A program made the position numbers and the translations under genes. From positions 14,329,422 through 14,393,421 of the forward strand of contig JAJEKV010000033.1 in NCBI GenBank assembly GCA_021234155.1: 64,000 nt of DNA, in the 5' to 3' direction. The notes under the pieces were generated by a model, which was not told the origin of the DNA, did not search any database, and worked only from the letters and a program-made list of their open reading frames with translations. Positions 1 to 12,290 of the stretch are shown here, one piece after another (position 1 is the first letter of the stretch; each line of letters starts with the position of its first letter). The DNA comes from Isoetes taiwanensis. Its lineage: Eukaryota > Streptophyta > Lycopodiopsida > Isoetales > Isoetaceae.

Positions 1-171
1 GGTCGTCCAGGGGAAGTGTATTTGAACTAGAACCAGCCAGTGTATTTGAACTAGGAGCAGCCAGTGTATATGCATAAGGAAAATCCATGGCACTAGAACG
101 AGAGAAATTAAGTAATTAGCAAATGATATATTACTCTCCCCATAAAACGATTCTGAACATACATAATTCAA

Positions 172-342
172 AACGCGCCAGGCGCGTTTGCTTTGTTTTT
201 TTCACAGATCTATTTCACACGCGCCTGGCGCGATTTGTATAGAACCGTATGAAATAGAAAAGCCAAACTAAAAACGCGCCTGGCGCGCTTTGATTAACCT
301 AGTGGAAGGTCGGAACCCAAAAATAGAAATGCGCCAAGCGCG
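172..342. repeat. Four dispersed copies of a GC-rich palindrome
   Basis: Four near-copies of the palindrome GCGCC(A/T)GGCGCG lie in an otherwise AT-rich stretch, at about 172-189, 219-233, 274-289 and 330-342; the last has one change in the core. Each sits next to a T-rich or A-rich run. No gene is visible. They could form small hairpins or be binding sites; the function is unknown. Confidence 0.6.
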
Positions 343-479
343 ATTTCTCCCATTCTAACATATTATTCTAACAGAATGCATAATGCAGAATTCAAAATAT
401 GAAGCCAGTGAATATGAAGGCAGTAGAATATAATAGAATAGAATGAAGGCAGATAGAGCAGATATATAATAATAATACT

Positions 480-835
480 CCTTGTTTAGTTCAATATTTA
501 GTTCATTGTTTTAGTTCATTATTTAGAGCAGATAGAGGAAGAGCTAGTGAAATAGAATAAGAGCAGATACAGCAAAATCATATAAGCAAGATCATAGAGC
601 AGATAGATCATAGAGCAGATAGATCATAGATCATAGAGCAGATAGATCATAGAGCAGATAGATCATAGATCATAGATCATAGAGCAAGATCATAGAGCAG
701 ATAGATCATAGATCATTATTTACTTCATTATTTTAGATCATTAATTAGAACAGATAGAGGAAGAGCTAGTGAAATAGAATAAGAGCAGATCATATAGGCA
801 AGATCACAGAACAAGATCATAGAGCAGGATCTATA
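480..835. repeat. Minisatellite of AGAGCAGATAGATCAT-type units
   Basis: Irregular tandem repetition of short units such as AGATCATAGAGCAGATAG runs through most of this stretch. A longer duplicated block (TTTAGTTCATTATTT ... GAGGAAGAGCTAGTGAAATAG) appears near 520 and again near 730. No coding potential is seen. It lies just left of the LTR element. Confidence 0.75.
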
Positions 836-922
836 TATGAAGGTGCTAGGGCAGTTTAGGGCTGATGTGTGACGTTCCAGGCATTCATACGGTATACGTA
901 TGCACGCCGGGACACGTCACTA

Positions 923-1026
923 GGACATAAGGGGGTAATTGGCTAAGTGGGCATCGACCACAATGGTTTTATTTGGACATAAGGGGGTAATTGGCTAAGT
1001 GGGCATCGACCACAATGGTTTTATTT
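923..1026. repeat. 52-bp tandem duplication inside the 5' LTR
   Basis: The 52-base block beginning GGACATAAGGGGGTAATTGG occurs twice in direct succession, at 923 and 975. The right LTR has it once, so the duplication arose after insertion or is an assembly artefact. Confidence 0.85.
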
Positions 1027-1224
1027 AGCTATGTTAATAAATCCATTGTGGATAATTATAAAGTATATAGCCTAATTACCCTAATTAAGCTAAATTAGTT
1101 AATTAGCACCAACAAGGGGGTGCCACTTGGCCCAAATCGATTGGGCAAGGCATGGTTTCCATTTTGGACACCCAAATTAGGGCTTTTGTGCCCCAATTCG
1201 AATTAGGAGCAGCTGGAGATGGAG

Positions 1225-1375
1225 GAGAGGAGTCTGGCTGGCTTCAAGGAGCATTTGGCCCAAGGGCTGAGCTGGCCCAAGGAGCAGCTGGAGTGCCCTA
1301 GGACTGTTGCTTTGGCCCAAGGAGCAGTGGCCCAAGGACTGTTCTTTGGCCCAAGGAGCATTTGAGCCCAAGGAC
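1225..1375. repeat. GGCCCAAGGAGCA-type short tandem repeat in LTR
   Basis: Imperfect tandem units of about 12-24 bp built on GGCCCAAGGAGCA and GGCCCAAGGACTG. The corresponding part of the right LTR (about 9690-9860) has the same theme with a different unit order. The chromovirus LTR has an unrelated repeat (GGGCGCTCAGCAA) at what looks like the same place. Confidence 0.7.
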
Positions 1376-2666
1376 TATTTGCTGACCTCACCAAAATCAC
1401 TAAACAACCCCTAATTTGTTGCTACCACCCTTCAGACAAACACTATGGAAGCACCCCACGATAACGGGTCCAGTAAAAACACTTGGTTGGTAGTAGTTTA
1501 GTTGTGAATTCTAGGGTAGCGCCCTGTTGGGCACTTGTTGTGATGTTAAATTCATTTCTCTACGTGTTTTAATGGTAGGAACTAACCCTTGATTGTAAAG
1601 GTAAGTTCTCTTTATATTCGATTCGGGTTTGGTTCCTAAAAAGGATGGATTGATAGTTCTTTGTATGGTATCACTCTGGAAATGGGGAAATAAGGGGGGT
1701 AGAGACCTCACGAACTCATATCGTTAGTATGTTCCTAGATAAAACCTGTAATTCCCAATATTGCGGCTCGTGTGCACAAGAGCCCACCGGGTCCTAGATG
1801 CTATGGTCCGGCTTAGCACCGGACAAGGAACAAGTGGTGACATGAGGGGTGGGGTCTTGCACGAGCATACAAGGCTCCCTGAGACTCCTACAATGGGCTA
1901 GGGCGATGGCCGGTCACGAGGGCGGGTATGGGTCTGACACTCCCTGGGTGTAGAGGTGTGATCCGTATGGAGCACCTTGCACTTTGAGTAGATTTAGGGT
2001 GAGTAAGTCGGGTACGGATGCGGGGGTCGCTGATGCGGCACGTATTCTCTAGCTCACCCATGGAACCCTTTGTGATTCGGAAGGGGGCGCTTCCCCGACC
2101 TGCCTCATCGGACCGGCGTCATGAACACGGAGTAGGCTCAAAGGGTGATACCTTGAACTCGTCTCCGGAAGGCTATAGCGAAGCCATAGCGTGAATTGAC
2201 CCATCTGCAAAGTGTGCACAGGAGGGGCGGATGGAGTGGACAACCCTAGCCGATGTTCTATTCCAGCCAACGCCATGCTAAGACTCGGTCTGCTGATCTC
2301 TTGAGGCCCAGCCGTCAGTCGATCCTCACTGGAGTCTGAGCCGGGGTAGAACCTGGGGTTTGGGTGTTTTCTTAGGTTTAGATGCATATTCTATGCCGTT
2401 GGTATTTAGATGGATGCACCACCCTTCGTGGTGGTTATTTATATATGATTTATTGTGTGCTAACCCTTGTATTCATGCTTCCGCGACGTAGGAGTCCCAT
2501 TGGCGTGGGCGAATGACCCTTTCGGTGTGTCCTTCTTTTGGGCATCATTTCATAGATGGCCCGAAATAGACGGAGGGGCCACGCTCATGGCAAGTTGGTT
2601 GCCATGGGAGGAAAAAGTCCCTGTATGTATCGGCTGGGTGTCGATATATATTTGAGGGCGTCCTGA

Positions 2667-2679
2667 TGGTATCGAGCCA
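2667..2679 (+). other. Primer-binding site (initiator Met tRNA type)
   Basis: TGGTATCGAGCCA directly follows the left LTR. It matches the common plant LTR-retrotransposon primer site TGGTATCAGAGCC except for one missing A. This fixes the element as plus-strand. Confidence 0.82.
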
Positions 2680-3049
2680 TGATTACGGTTGCCAGGAATC
2701 ATAGCACTGGCCAAACTCTAACTTCGTAGCTTCGTCGATTAGGTTTAAAGAAGTTAGAGGCGACTGGAGGACCCAAGTTTGGAGGGGCTATAACCTTTTG
2801 TAGGTATTTGGGATGAAGGCGGAAATGGCTCCATTGGATCAGGTACCCCAAATACCCTAGAGGACAAGTCGTTAGGCTGGCTTAAAAAATGGTCAAGGAG
2901 GGCCCCGAAGTCAACTTCGGCGCTTGCTTTTGATCGACTCACAGACGCGGTAGAAACGCGTATAATCTTTGTCGGCCCGACCCGTATAAAAAACGCGTAT
3001 TTCCGCCGTATAAAAATTTTATTATTTTTCTTTATATACATATTTTATG

Positions 3050-3130
3050 GCGCCTCAACCCAGATTTGAACCCATGACCTCTGAACTCCAAACCTAGGTG
3101 CCTACCACCACACCAAACTCTCTCTTGAAT
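3050..3130 (-). repeat. tRNA-like (SINE-head) remnant
   Basis: On the minus strand there is an A-box-like segment (TTGGTGTGGTGGTAGGCAC) followed about 35 bases later by a B-box-like segment (GGTTCAAATCTGG). The acceptor ends do not pair convincingly, so this is a tRNA-derived SINE head or decayed tRNA rather than a working tRNA gene. Confidence 0.5.
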
Positions 3131-3202
3131 GTAAGATATGTGTTTCACATATTTCTTATACACATATAGTACTCTATTTCTCTGCATAGCAACTTTTATA
3201 TA

Positions 3203-3290
3203 AAAGGGTACTATGGGGTCTTGAACCCCTGACCTTCTGCACCCAAGCCAACACCTTTACCAATAAGCCAACTTCTTCCTTGAAGGGATA
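3203..3290 (-). repeat. Second tRNA-like (SINE-head) remnant
   Basis: On the minus strand an A-box-like TGGCTTATTGGTAAAGGTG precedes a good B box, GGGTTCAAGACCCC. It has the same orientation as the tRNA-like remnant at 3050-3130, about 150 bp away. No acceptor-stem pairing was found. Confidence 0.5.
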
Positions 3291-3369
3291 TAATACTTTT
3301 TCTAATATTTATAGTGCATCTACTTTCTTATTTAAATTAGAGGCGTGCTTTTGGTAAACCCACGAAGTG

Positions 3370-3510
3370 GAGGCGCCATAGCCGCCGGAGCAAGCTCTCT
3401 CGCCATAGCCGCCGGAGCAAGCTCTCTCGCCATAGCCGCCGGAGCAAGCTCTCTCGCCATAGCCGTCGGGGCAAACTCTCTCGCCATAGCCGCCGGAGTA
3501 AGCACTCTTG
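3370..3510. repeat. 27-bp minisatellite (about five units)
   Basis: Units of 27 bp of the form CGCCATAGCCGCCGGAGCAA plus GCTCTCT repeat about five times; the last two are diverged. Because 27 is a multiple of three, all frames stay open and produce small repeat-only ORFs (for example 3309-3568 minus and 3345-3578 plus). I regard these as artefacts, not genes. Confidence 0.85.
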
Positions 3511-6500
3511 CCATGGCCACGGGAGTCGACCTCCAAATGACACGACGTAATCTAGCAAGTCCGGCCAACTTGTTATGATAACATCAACTCACTTGGTGGG
3601 ACTAATTCCGGAATTTAATTAACGACAGGGCAACTCTCTAGAATAGCAGCATGTGTTATATCCTTGGATATTCTTTAGGCGACGATAATAATGTCCAGTT
3701 ATCGGCGTTCCTCGATCCATAAATTTAATTATTATTGTCCTTTGGTAGATGCCTTGATAACACAGTTTCTTCGGCCCTTGCCATGATTCAATCCATACTA
3801 CATTCATATGCTTTATATTAGACCTTATTCGACGTTATATAAGTAATGTTTTATAAACATAATTCTAATTAACGTTGCCTCACTCTAGTGTCTAAACCTT
3901 GACTCGTCTCAGTTCCCAGAGAAAGGATCTCTTTGTCGTCCAACCGACTAGGGGGCGCCATGCAAACACCCCTCTAGACCATCGGTTTGGATTCCTTTGA
4001 TCCTACCACCCTTCAATATTCCTTCTCATTGGTCTTGTTCCTTTTACGGATCACTTCCCCTAGATCATGGCACATACTCTCAAATACGTAATGAGTCCTT
4101 TTGTTGGGTACAAACCTTGGTATCATTTTGTGCCAAACTTCACCGCCTACATGGCTATGAGTAGTTATCTCGCACCACCACGCTTTGTCAAAGTGACAAC
4201 AATCTACCTTTTTTTTTAGAGTTGTTCTCCCGTACAATCCAATGCCACCCAACCCTTGTTGATTACTCACCTCCTTCTAGGGTATCCAAATATGGTTGGG
4301 GAAAAGTATTTCCAACCATTCCTTTAATCCCCAAATGGCGTTAAGTTCCACAAATGAACTTACGTATTCCAAGGGGTTATGTGAATGTCCCAAAGGACAG
4401 TACCACCCAAAGACCCCCCAAGGTAGGCCTCCTCTATTGAGGAGATATTGTGTTCAAGTCTCGGGGGTCCATCATATGTCCCGGGGCCGCCAATGTGGCA
4501 TGACATATAAATGCTATCTACCTATCTATCTATTTATTAAAAATGTCCTTGGTGAATTCAATTCACCATCTTGTCTTAGGACATGGAAGTCTTCTTCCTA
4601 AGCCATGCACCAAATCTTTAAGGAGTTTTTCAGCTCTTTGCTGCCTTTCAAGCCATAAATCTACCTTTGTATATTAGCAATGACCACCCTTCATGTTAGG
4701 TAATAACCTATCTATCAGTTGCTAAATATCATGCATCAGCCACATCGTATACAAATCATCCTTTAGTTGTGATCTATATTCAGTAGAGTCACCAATCCAA
4801 TTACTCCTTTACGTATCCGTTAACCGTCTTGTGCCTTCTAAGCCACTATTATATGGCCCTTATATTGTAAACCTACCTATCATTGGGGGTTATAATCCAA
4901 CATTGTCCTACATCCTGGAAATGTTACTCATTACATTTCTCTGTCATGATGTCATGCTGTTGTTCTGGCATTCCAAATGACTTGGCATCCGCATTTAAGC
5001 CATAGTCATGGCCTAAGAGCGGGTGAGCCTTCGTATAAATCGTGAATTACAAGGTGCTTGCCTTGTACTTTGTGAGCCTTTCTACAATTATCTATGTTGA
5101 GACAACACGGACTTGTATCCATGTTCGAGACCTCCATGAAACCCATGGCGTCACCTGCACTTTGATCCGGTATGGATCATGTGGGAAAGCTAGTTTTAGG
5201 TGTCTATTCAAGACACATTTTAGCTTCTAGCATGTAACTCCTATTTGATACCTATCCTGGAATTGTACTATTGTACTACTCAACCCCACTACCTTAAGCT
5301 TTATTCTATTGGCCGTTGACATTTACTTCAAGTGCAAACTACCACATCATACCCTAGCATGCAACGGATTGATCATCCTTTGCACATTTCGAACGTATCT
5401 CCAGACCCTCCATCAGTAACTTTAGGATACGCTCGTCTTTCTCTCCTAGTGTCACCACCTAGATTACCTCTCCAGCATGTTTATCGTATGTGTCCATGCT
5501 ATGTACATAACAAACATATATCCTCATCCCACCTTTGCTAGAGATCTGCTCTAACTTAGCTGAAATGTAACCTTTGTAGTTCTTATGATGTGGTTTGTAC
5601 CACCTACTTCCCAAATGGGCAGGGGCCAACTCACGTTGGACTTATACATGCTGATGTATTCACATGTGCGGCCCGATGCTTGATGCGTGACTTGCCCATG
5701 TATGGATGCATAGCGAGTTTAAGCACCAAGGTGCATTTAACATACTTCTCATAAGAAGGTTTAAGGATACTTCCTTCTATTGCGATTTTTCGATTAACCG
5801 TCATTTGTTTAACTAACCCCAATCTTTGAGGACAGCATTATTTTCTAAGAGGGGGTGAATGTGACGTTCCATGTATTTATATGGTATATGTATAAATAAG
5901 GTGACCGTCACCCAATAAAGATGCACGCCACCATGGAGTATCTTAACCTAAGGGGTTGACCTAAAGGGATGAATTTAAACTTATGGTACTTTAACCCCGT
6001 ACATAAACTATAATTTTCCCATGGGATTATGCCATAGTTCCAAAGGTTTCTACCACAGTCCAAGGCCTTTTCTAAAGGTTCCTTGATTAATTTGCGTTTT
6101 CGCCATGTTTTGTCACACCTAACCTAGTTATCTTAAGTTAGCATGTCAACCTCAACTTTTGATCCCTTTGAATGTTGTCGTCTTTGGCTCCCTCATAATG
6201 AAGCGGAGGCACTAAAACCCCCTGGTCTTCTAATAGGAAAATCCAATGTTTCAATCTTCGTTAGTAACGCCATATGATTATCCAATTCCTTACCCTCTTA
6301 AGAGTTTGAAGTCATAATCTCTAACGGGTCTATGCCGCAAGGAAAGCGGATCCTCCGGCTTCTACTTCTGTACCTAGAATTGTTCACCGCGTGTAGGGTA
6401 ACTCTTCGATTATATGGACTACTGGTCTATATAACCACAACCGTTCTGATCAATACACCTCGTCTTGATTTTATCGGGACTTGGAATTCCTATGTACTGC

Positions 6501-9388
6501 CCTCTTCTTGGTTACCCCTAAAGGTATAATCGCCAAAGTCATCGTACTCCTTCTTATCTTCCATCAGGGGACGCGATATTCTTATATATCTTTTCATTCC
6601 CAAAACCAAATAAATGCTCTTAGCTTATAACGTTGAACTAATACATTGGTATCTAGAACCTTTGAGTAGTTAAGCTCTCATTATCGGTTATTCCAATACC
6701 GTTCCAACCATCCTCGGGATGTTTTTGAACGTAACATCACCGTATATGCTAGACTTACTCTAGCTATTCTCACTCATTTAAACTTTTCTGCGTCTTCCTT
6801 AGTACGGCGTATCTAAGATAATCAACTCTAACCATTAGGATAACTTGAATGCTTATCTCGGTAAAGCATACCTAACCCAATATCTAGGTATATAAGCATA
6901 TCATTATGCTCCTTACGTAAACCTTGTCAAGTAATATTTCCCTCGCTTTGTATGCGAATATTCTATTCTCTTTTAATATGACATACATCGGATGTCTGTC
7001 GACATCCTTGATATCCTCGCTAGTGTAGTATGTAATACTACTAAATCCTTCAAACATCCGAAACCACTACGTTGTTATTATGAGATATAGTAACATGTGT
7101 GCACCAACCCTAACTCTTGACTCATATATGATTCGTTGACGTAGCCCTAGATGCTTCTCCTATATATGCTATGGATTTCACACCACACCTTCTAGACTCT
7201 CTATCCTTAGGCTGCCTTGGTCCTCACGCTCTAGTCATAAATTCCATAGGGGCACATGCCACCCTAAGTTCCTAGTGGCCATACTTGATGTCTACTATAG
7301 GAATTCTTATCTTCATTACCTCCGTATTCATATACATGAACTAAAAGTTCTAGTATATACCCTATCTTTTTTTCTCTAGCTATGTTCCTAGTAAATGGTC
7401 CTAATACACATCTACCAACGCGGAACTACTCCTCGGCATGCACACACGATACCAAATCCAGAGCACATCCTCCTTGGCGAGATGTTCATTGGATGCCTCC
7501 CTTCTTCATATTCCAGGATTTGGTCTCTTCAAAGTGTCCCTCCAAACTCTCTATATTTGAAACATTGTTTACAACAACTTTCAAGCACCTCTTGTCTTCC
7601 ACTTGTCGTGTGGGTACATTACTTGCCTTCCTAATGTATCATTAGTTCAACGTCAACTTTCCTTCATAGAATAAAGCAGAGAGCTCCAACATACTTTGTA
7701 GCTTTGGGGGCGGTTTGCACCCTTTGCTAGCAATTCTCATCTTCCATTCAGTGGTCTTACAGAATGCTTATTCACTCGCCTTCGTCGGTTCGACCTCAGC
7801 TCTCTTCACCTTGTGGGAAAACTCGTCCCACACTATTGTCCATCTCTCTTATCCGGTGTCTACATACCCGGCCCGACATAGGATCCTGGCCATTTCTTTA
7901 ATTTTCACCCTGCATAAGGATCATGCATTTGACCAGCGTTATTAAGTGTATTCCGTGCCTCGTGGTCTTCTTAGTCGTCTATAATCTTGCGTCTTTGTTT
8001 CACACCTCGGGAACATCAATCTCTTTACCAAACACAATATATGTGTAATTTTATAATCCATAATTTATGGATCAACATCCTCATACACATTATTCTCTAC
8101 CGTTCCACGAATCAAACCTACACTTTTTAAAGTGTTTTCCCTCTCGATTTTGGGTACTTATAATCCGGTTTCCACCTTGGCATAGTACCTCCTTAACATG
8201 GTCTATAGTAGATAATCATAAACCACTTCTCCACCAGATATATCGTGCTATATCCAGTCTCCTTCTACATTGAATAGCAACCTAGATGCGCATCATACAT
8301 CAATCCTCGTAATTTTTAGGTCCAAAGCATTTCACTTAGATACCAAACATCGTCATACCAATTTTTTCTCGAGTATCCATCCAAATTAGGGATATCTTAA
8401 CACTCCTTATTCCCAACATTCAAAGCACTTCTACTTCAAGTAGGAGCCGGGACCTCCTCGGTTATCATCATCTAACAAAGGGGGCAGACCACGATGGTTT
8501 TGATGCTTCGCCCGTGAACACCATAGTCATGAATCGGCCTTACGGATACTGGAGACGATTGCATAGCCATAGCGCTGCGGATAGCGACCGGGCGGTACCA
8601 ATTACGTTGAATGTATCGTCCACTGCACTGCACTGTATGTGTGATAAATTTATGAAAATAACAATAAAATAAATAAGTAATTCAAATATAAGAATATCGG
8701 GACGTCTGGTAAATGTACAAACATAACCAATGAATTAATATGTGTCCTCATGTGACTGCAATCTATGCTAAAGATAGAAAGTGTGATTGTGGAAATATTA
8801 AAGATAATCAGCAAGTTATTAAACACATAATCAAATATAATAGAAGGGGATAAGTATGTATGTCTTACACAAACTCCTAAGGGAATACTTGAGACTTAGA
8901 TAACGTTAACGATATAGGTCAAAATGGAATATACGGTACAATATATAATTCTATTAAAGGGTAACTATAAATGTCAGAGGCATCTAAACACTCACAATAG
9001 CAATATATGAGTTGTTAAAATTGTACCAAAATAGGAAAACGAAATTGTAAAGTGAAGGGAGAATATAATACATATACACCCAAAAGTTAATATGATTAGA
9101 ATGACTTTCTATTAATCGGTCTTGAGGTTAATAACTCAGTATTATAATATAACAACAAATGGAAGTTCTTTATATCTATACTGTCTTTAATATATAATGG
9201 AGTTACTGTATCTATAGAAAGAATGCTTTCTAACATAGATAGAGTGTGAGCTCGTCACCACCCAGAGATGAAACGGTGACACTTCCACAAACTTTCCTTT
9301 GTTCACTTTTAACACTCCTAAGCGATGATCATGATGTCTTTGCCCTGCAACAATAGTAGTCGATCTTTGAGGGACTGGCATCATTTTT
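3511..9388 (+). other. Non-coding internal region of the LARD-like element
   Basis: About 5.9 kb with no reading frame above roughly 90 codons and no recognisable gag, protease, reverse transcriptase or integrase motif on either strand. Composition is AT-rich with many short pyrimidine-rich stretches. Apart from the related 3' end described at 5630-6000, I see nothing identifiable. Confidence 0.6.
5630..6000 (+). repeat. Embedded 3'-end and LTR start of a related gypsy element
   Basis: Sequence here matches, in opposite orientation, the 3' untranslated end and LTR start of the chromovirus near 59.5-60.2 kb. Shared blocks include GTTTAAGCACCAAGGTGCAT, a purine tract AGAGGGGGTGAA, and then TGTGACGTTCCATGTATTTA starting at about 5862. 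The LTR-like part fades by about 6100. The LARD interior is therefore partly built from an older relative, by nested insertion or recombination. Confidence 0.62.
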
Positions 9389-9401
9389 AAGGTGGGGAGA
9401 A
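9389..9401 (+). other. Polypurine tract
   Basis: AAGGTGGGGAGA directly precedes TGTGGCG, the start of the right LTR. Position and composition are those expected of the plus-strand priming site. Confidence 0.75.
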
Positions 9402-11146
9402 TGTGGCGTTCGGGCATTCATACGGTATAATTATGCACGCCGGGACACGTCACTAGGACATAAGGGGGTAATTGGCTAAGTGGGCATCGACCACAATGGT
9501 TTTATTTAGCTATGTTAATAAATCCATTGTGGATAATTATAAAGTATATAGCCTAATTACCCTAATTAAGCTAAATTAGTTAATTAGCACCAACAAGGGG
9601 GTGCCACTTGGCCCAAATCGATTGGGCAAGGCATGGTTTCCATTTTGGACACCCAAATTAGGGCTTTTGTGCCCCAATTCGAATTAGGAGCATTTGGAGA
9701 TGGAGGGAGGAGCTGCTGGCCCAAGGAGGTTGGAGCCCAAGGATTCTTGGCCCCAAGGAGCAACGCTGGCCTAAAGGGCTATTCTTTGGCCCAAGGAGAA
9801 GCGGTTGGCCTTAAGGACATTGCTGGCCAAGGAGCAGCTGAGCCCAAGGACTGTTCTTGACCTCACCAAAATCACTAAACAACCCCTAGCATTTGCTACC
9901 ACCCTTCGTCTGACACTATGGAAGCACCCCACGATACTTGGGTCGTCCAAATGTAAACTTGGTTGGTAGTAGTTTAGTTGTGAATTCTAGGGTAGCGCCC
10001 CTGTTGGGCACTTGTTGTGATGTTCTCTGTTTCTCTCTGTGTTTTAATGGTAGGAACTAACCCTTGATTGTAAAGGTAAGTTCTCTTTATATTACGATTC
10101 TGGTTTGGTTCCTAAAAAGGATGGATTGATAGTTCTTTGTATGGTATCACTGGAAATGGGGGAAATAAGGGTAGGGGTAGAGACCTCACGAACTCATATC
10201 GTTAGTATGTTCCTAGATAAAACCCCCGTAATTCCCAATATTGCGGCTCAGTGCACAAGAGCCCACGGGTCCTAGATGCTATGGTCGGCTTAGCACCGGA
10301 CAAGGAACACGGTGGTGACATGAGGGGTGGGGTCTTGCACGAGCATACAAGGCTCACGAGACTCCTACAGTGGGCTGGGCCACGATAGCCCGGTCACGTA
10401 AAGGGGCGGGTATGGGTCCGACACTCCACGGGTGTAGAGGTGTGATCCGTATGGAGCACCTTGCACTTTGAGTAGATTTAGGGTGAGTAAGTCGGCATGT
10501 GGCGGGGGTCGCTGATGCGCACGTATTCTCTAGCTCACCCATGGAACCACCGTGATTACGGAAGGGACGCTTCCCGACCTGCCTCATCGGACCAGGCGTC
10601 ATGAACACGGAGTAGGCTCAAAGGGTGATACCTTGAACTGCGTCTCAGGAAGGCTATAAGCGAAGCCATAGCGTGAATTGACCCATCCGCAAAGTGTGCA
10701 CAGGAGGGGCGGATGGAGTGGTCAACCCTAGCCGATGTTCTATGCCAGCCAACGCCATGCCAAGACTTCGGTCTGCTGATCTCTTGAGGCCCGGCCCGTC
10801 GGTCGATCCCTCCGAGTCCGAGGGGTAGAACACGGGGTTTGGGTGTTTTCTTAGGTTTAGATGCATATTCTATGCCGTTGGTATTTGGATGGATGCACCA
10901 CCCCATTGGTGGTTATTTATATATGATTTATGCTGTGTGCTAACCCTTGTATTCATGCTTCCGCGACGTAGGAGTCCCATTGAAGGCGTGGGCCGAATGA
11001 CCCCTTCGTGTCCTTCTTTCGGGCATCATTTCATAGATGGCCCGAAATAGACGGAGGGCCCTGCTCATGGCAAGTTGGTTGCCATGGGAGGGGAAAGTCC
11101 CTGTATGTATACGGCTGGGTGTCGTATATATTCAGGGAGCGTCACA
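9402..11146 (+). repeat. 3' LTR of the LARD-like element
   Basis: Direct repeat of 868-2664, ending GGGAGCGTCACA before the TGATG target duplication. Mismatches to the left LTR are concentrated at CAG/CTG and CCG/CGG positions, while long intervening stretches are identical. The antisense frames 10354-10608 and 10556-10906 correspond to the antisense ORF of the left LTR. Confidence 0.87.
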
Positions 11147-11159
11147 TGATGCATGTAAA

Positions 11160-11868
11160 AGTCTAAGCCAGAAAGCACTCCCCTTGATTAAACCTGAAGC
11201 TCATATAGTACTTTAAGTAAAGAACAGGAAATACTAACCTATTTGTGTTCTGTACCCGAGAATTGAGCCTTTGCCTTTGAGCCGAAACCAAAAAATCGAA
11301 AACCAAAGTTAATTTGATTCGAGAAGCCAATAACAGATGATTTGAGCCTTAAGAAGCCGAAAAGAAGCAAACCGAGAAGCCGAGAAGCCGAGAAGCTTTA
11401 ACACAAAAACAAAAAACCAGAAAACTTTGTTATTCAAAGCCAGAGAGATTGTAGAGAGCCGAAAAGCCAAAAAAGCCAGAGACATTGTACAGAGCCTACA
11501 ACCTTTGAGCCGAAAACACCTTTGAGCCGAAAACCCTAAAGCAGATGATTGTAGAAGCCGAAAAGCTCGAAAACGCAGATAAAAGCAGATAAAAAGCAGA
11601 TAGAAGCCGAGTTTAAAGTATATAGAAGTCGAGTTTAAAGCAGATAGAAGCCAAGATTGAGCACATGCCGAGTTTAAAACAGATAGAAGCCGAGAAGTCC
11701 AGATTGAAGCAGATAGAAGCCGAGAAGCAGATAAAAGCCGAATTTGGAAACCGAGATTGGAAGCAGAAGCGGAAGTCTGGAATTGGAAGCGGAAGCGGAA
11801 GCACCTGGAATTAGCCTGGAATGCGAAAAGTTCGAAAGTGAGAGAAAGCAGTTCGAAAACGAATGCTA
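11160..11868. repeat. Purine-rich GAAGCCGA/AGCAGATAGAAGCC repeat tract
   Basis: Irregular repetition of short units such as GAAGCCGA, AAAGCAGATA and GAAGCGGAAGC, strongest at 11330-11830, between the LTR element and the tandem array. The minus-strand frame 11309-11875 (188 codons) is a by-product of this repeat; its composition (rich in F, S, L and R) matches no family. No gene is claimed. Confidence 0.7.
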
Positions 11869-11964
11869 ACTTCAAATAATAACTGCCTTCAAAATTTCGT
11901 ACCGCGCAATTATCACTGCCGCGAAAATTTATTACAAAGATTTTTTGTTTTAAGGACCGTGACT

Positions 11965-12290
11965 TTAAAAGTTTAAAAGTTATGAGTTAATAGTTAAGTT
12001 AGTTGTTAATAGTTATAAGTTAATAGTTAATAGTTAAGTTATAAGTTATAAGTTAATAGTTTACAAGTTAATAGTTAAGTTAGTGACCTTAAAACTAACC
12101 TTAAAACTTAGTTCTAACCTTAAAACTTTTAACCTACAATAACTTTCCAACCTTAAAATTTCTAACCTATAATAACCTATAATAAACTTCTTAACCTTAA
12201 AACTGCTAACCTATAATTAATAACCTTAAAAGTTGTTGCTAAGGTTATTATAGGATAAAAGTTAGAAGGTTATAAGTAGAGGGTTTTATT
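11965..12290. repeat. Clustered AGTTAATAGTTA / TAACCTTAAAA motifs in the unit leader
   Basis: The first half of this block repeats variants of AGTTAATAGTTAAGTTATAAG; the second half repeats TAACCTTAAAACT and CTAACCTATAATAA, roughly the reverse complement of the same theme, ending with TTATAGGATAAAAGTTAGAAGG. The same block occurs in the other units at about 15970-16275, 19985-20300 and 24005-24320. Dense short motifs near an element end are typical of transposase-binding subterminal repeats, for example in CACTA elements. That role is inferred. Confidence 0.6.

Larger units (their letters stand above)
868..2664 (+). repeat. 5' LTR of the LARD-like element
   Basis: Starts TGTGACGTTCC and ends near GCGTCC just before the primer site; the exact 3' edge is uncertain by 1-2 bases because the terminal CACA is not preserved. 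It matches 9402-11146 along its length. An open frame on the opposite strand (2049-2387) is matched by frames in the other LTR copies, but no family was recognised. The region 1225-1375 is a short tandem repeat that differs between copies. Confidence 0.87.
868..11146 (+). mobile_element. Complete large non-coding LTR retrotransposon (LARD-like)
   Basis: Two long direct repeats (868-2664 and 9402-11146) bound a 6.7-kb internal region. The outer ends are TGTGACG and CGTCACA, and the element is flanked by the same 5-bp target duplication, TGATG, at 863-867 and 11147-11151. A methionine-initiator-tRNA-like primer site follows the left LTR and a purine tract precedes the right LTR. No gag or pol reading frame is recognisable inside, so it must have been moved by proteins from another element. 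Its LTRs resemble those of the chromovirus at 41.4-64 kb, which is a plausible autonomous partner. Confidence 0.88.

Noticed and set aside
2467-2655. 62-codon plus-strand ORF in the LTR
   Set aside because: Not kept in the other LTR copy and without any domain.
3309-3578. Small Ala/Ser or Gly/Tyr repeat proteins
   Set aside because: All are readings of a 27-bp minisatellite open in several frames on both strands.
11309-11875. 188-codon minus-strand gene
   Set aside because: The frame arises from a purine-rich repeat and has a repetitive F/S/L/R composition with no domain.
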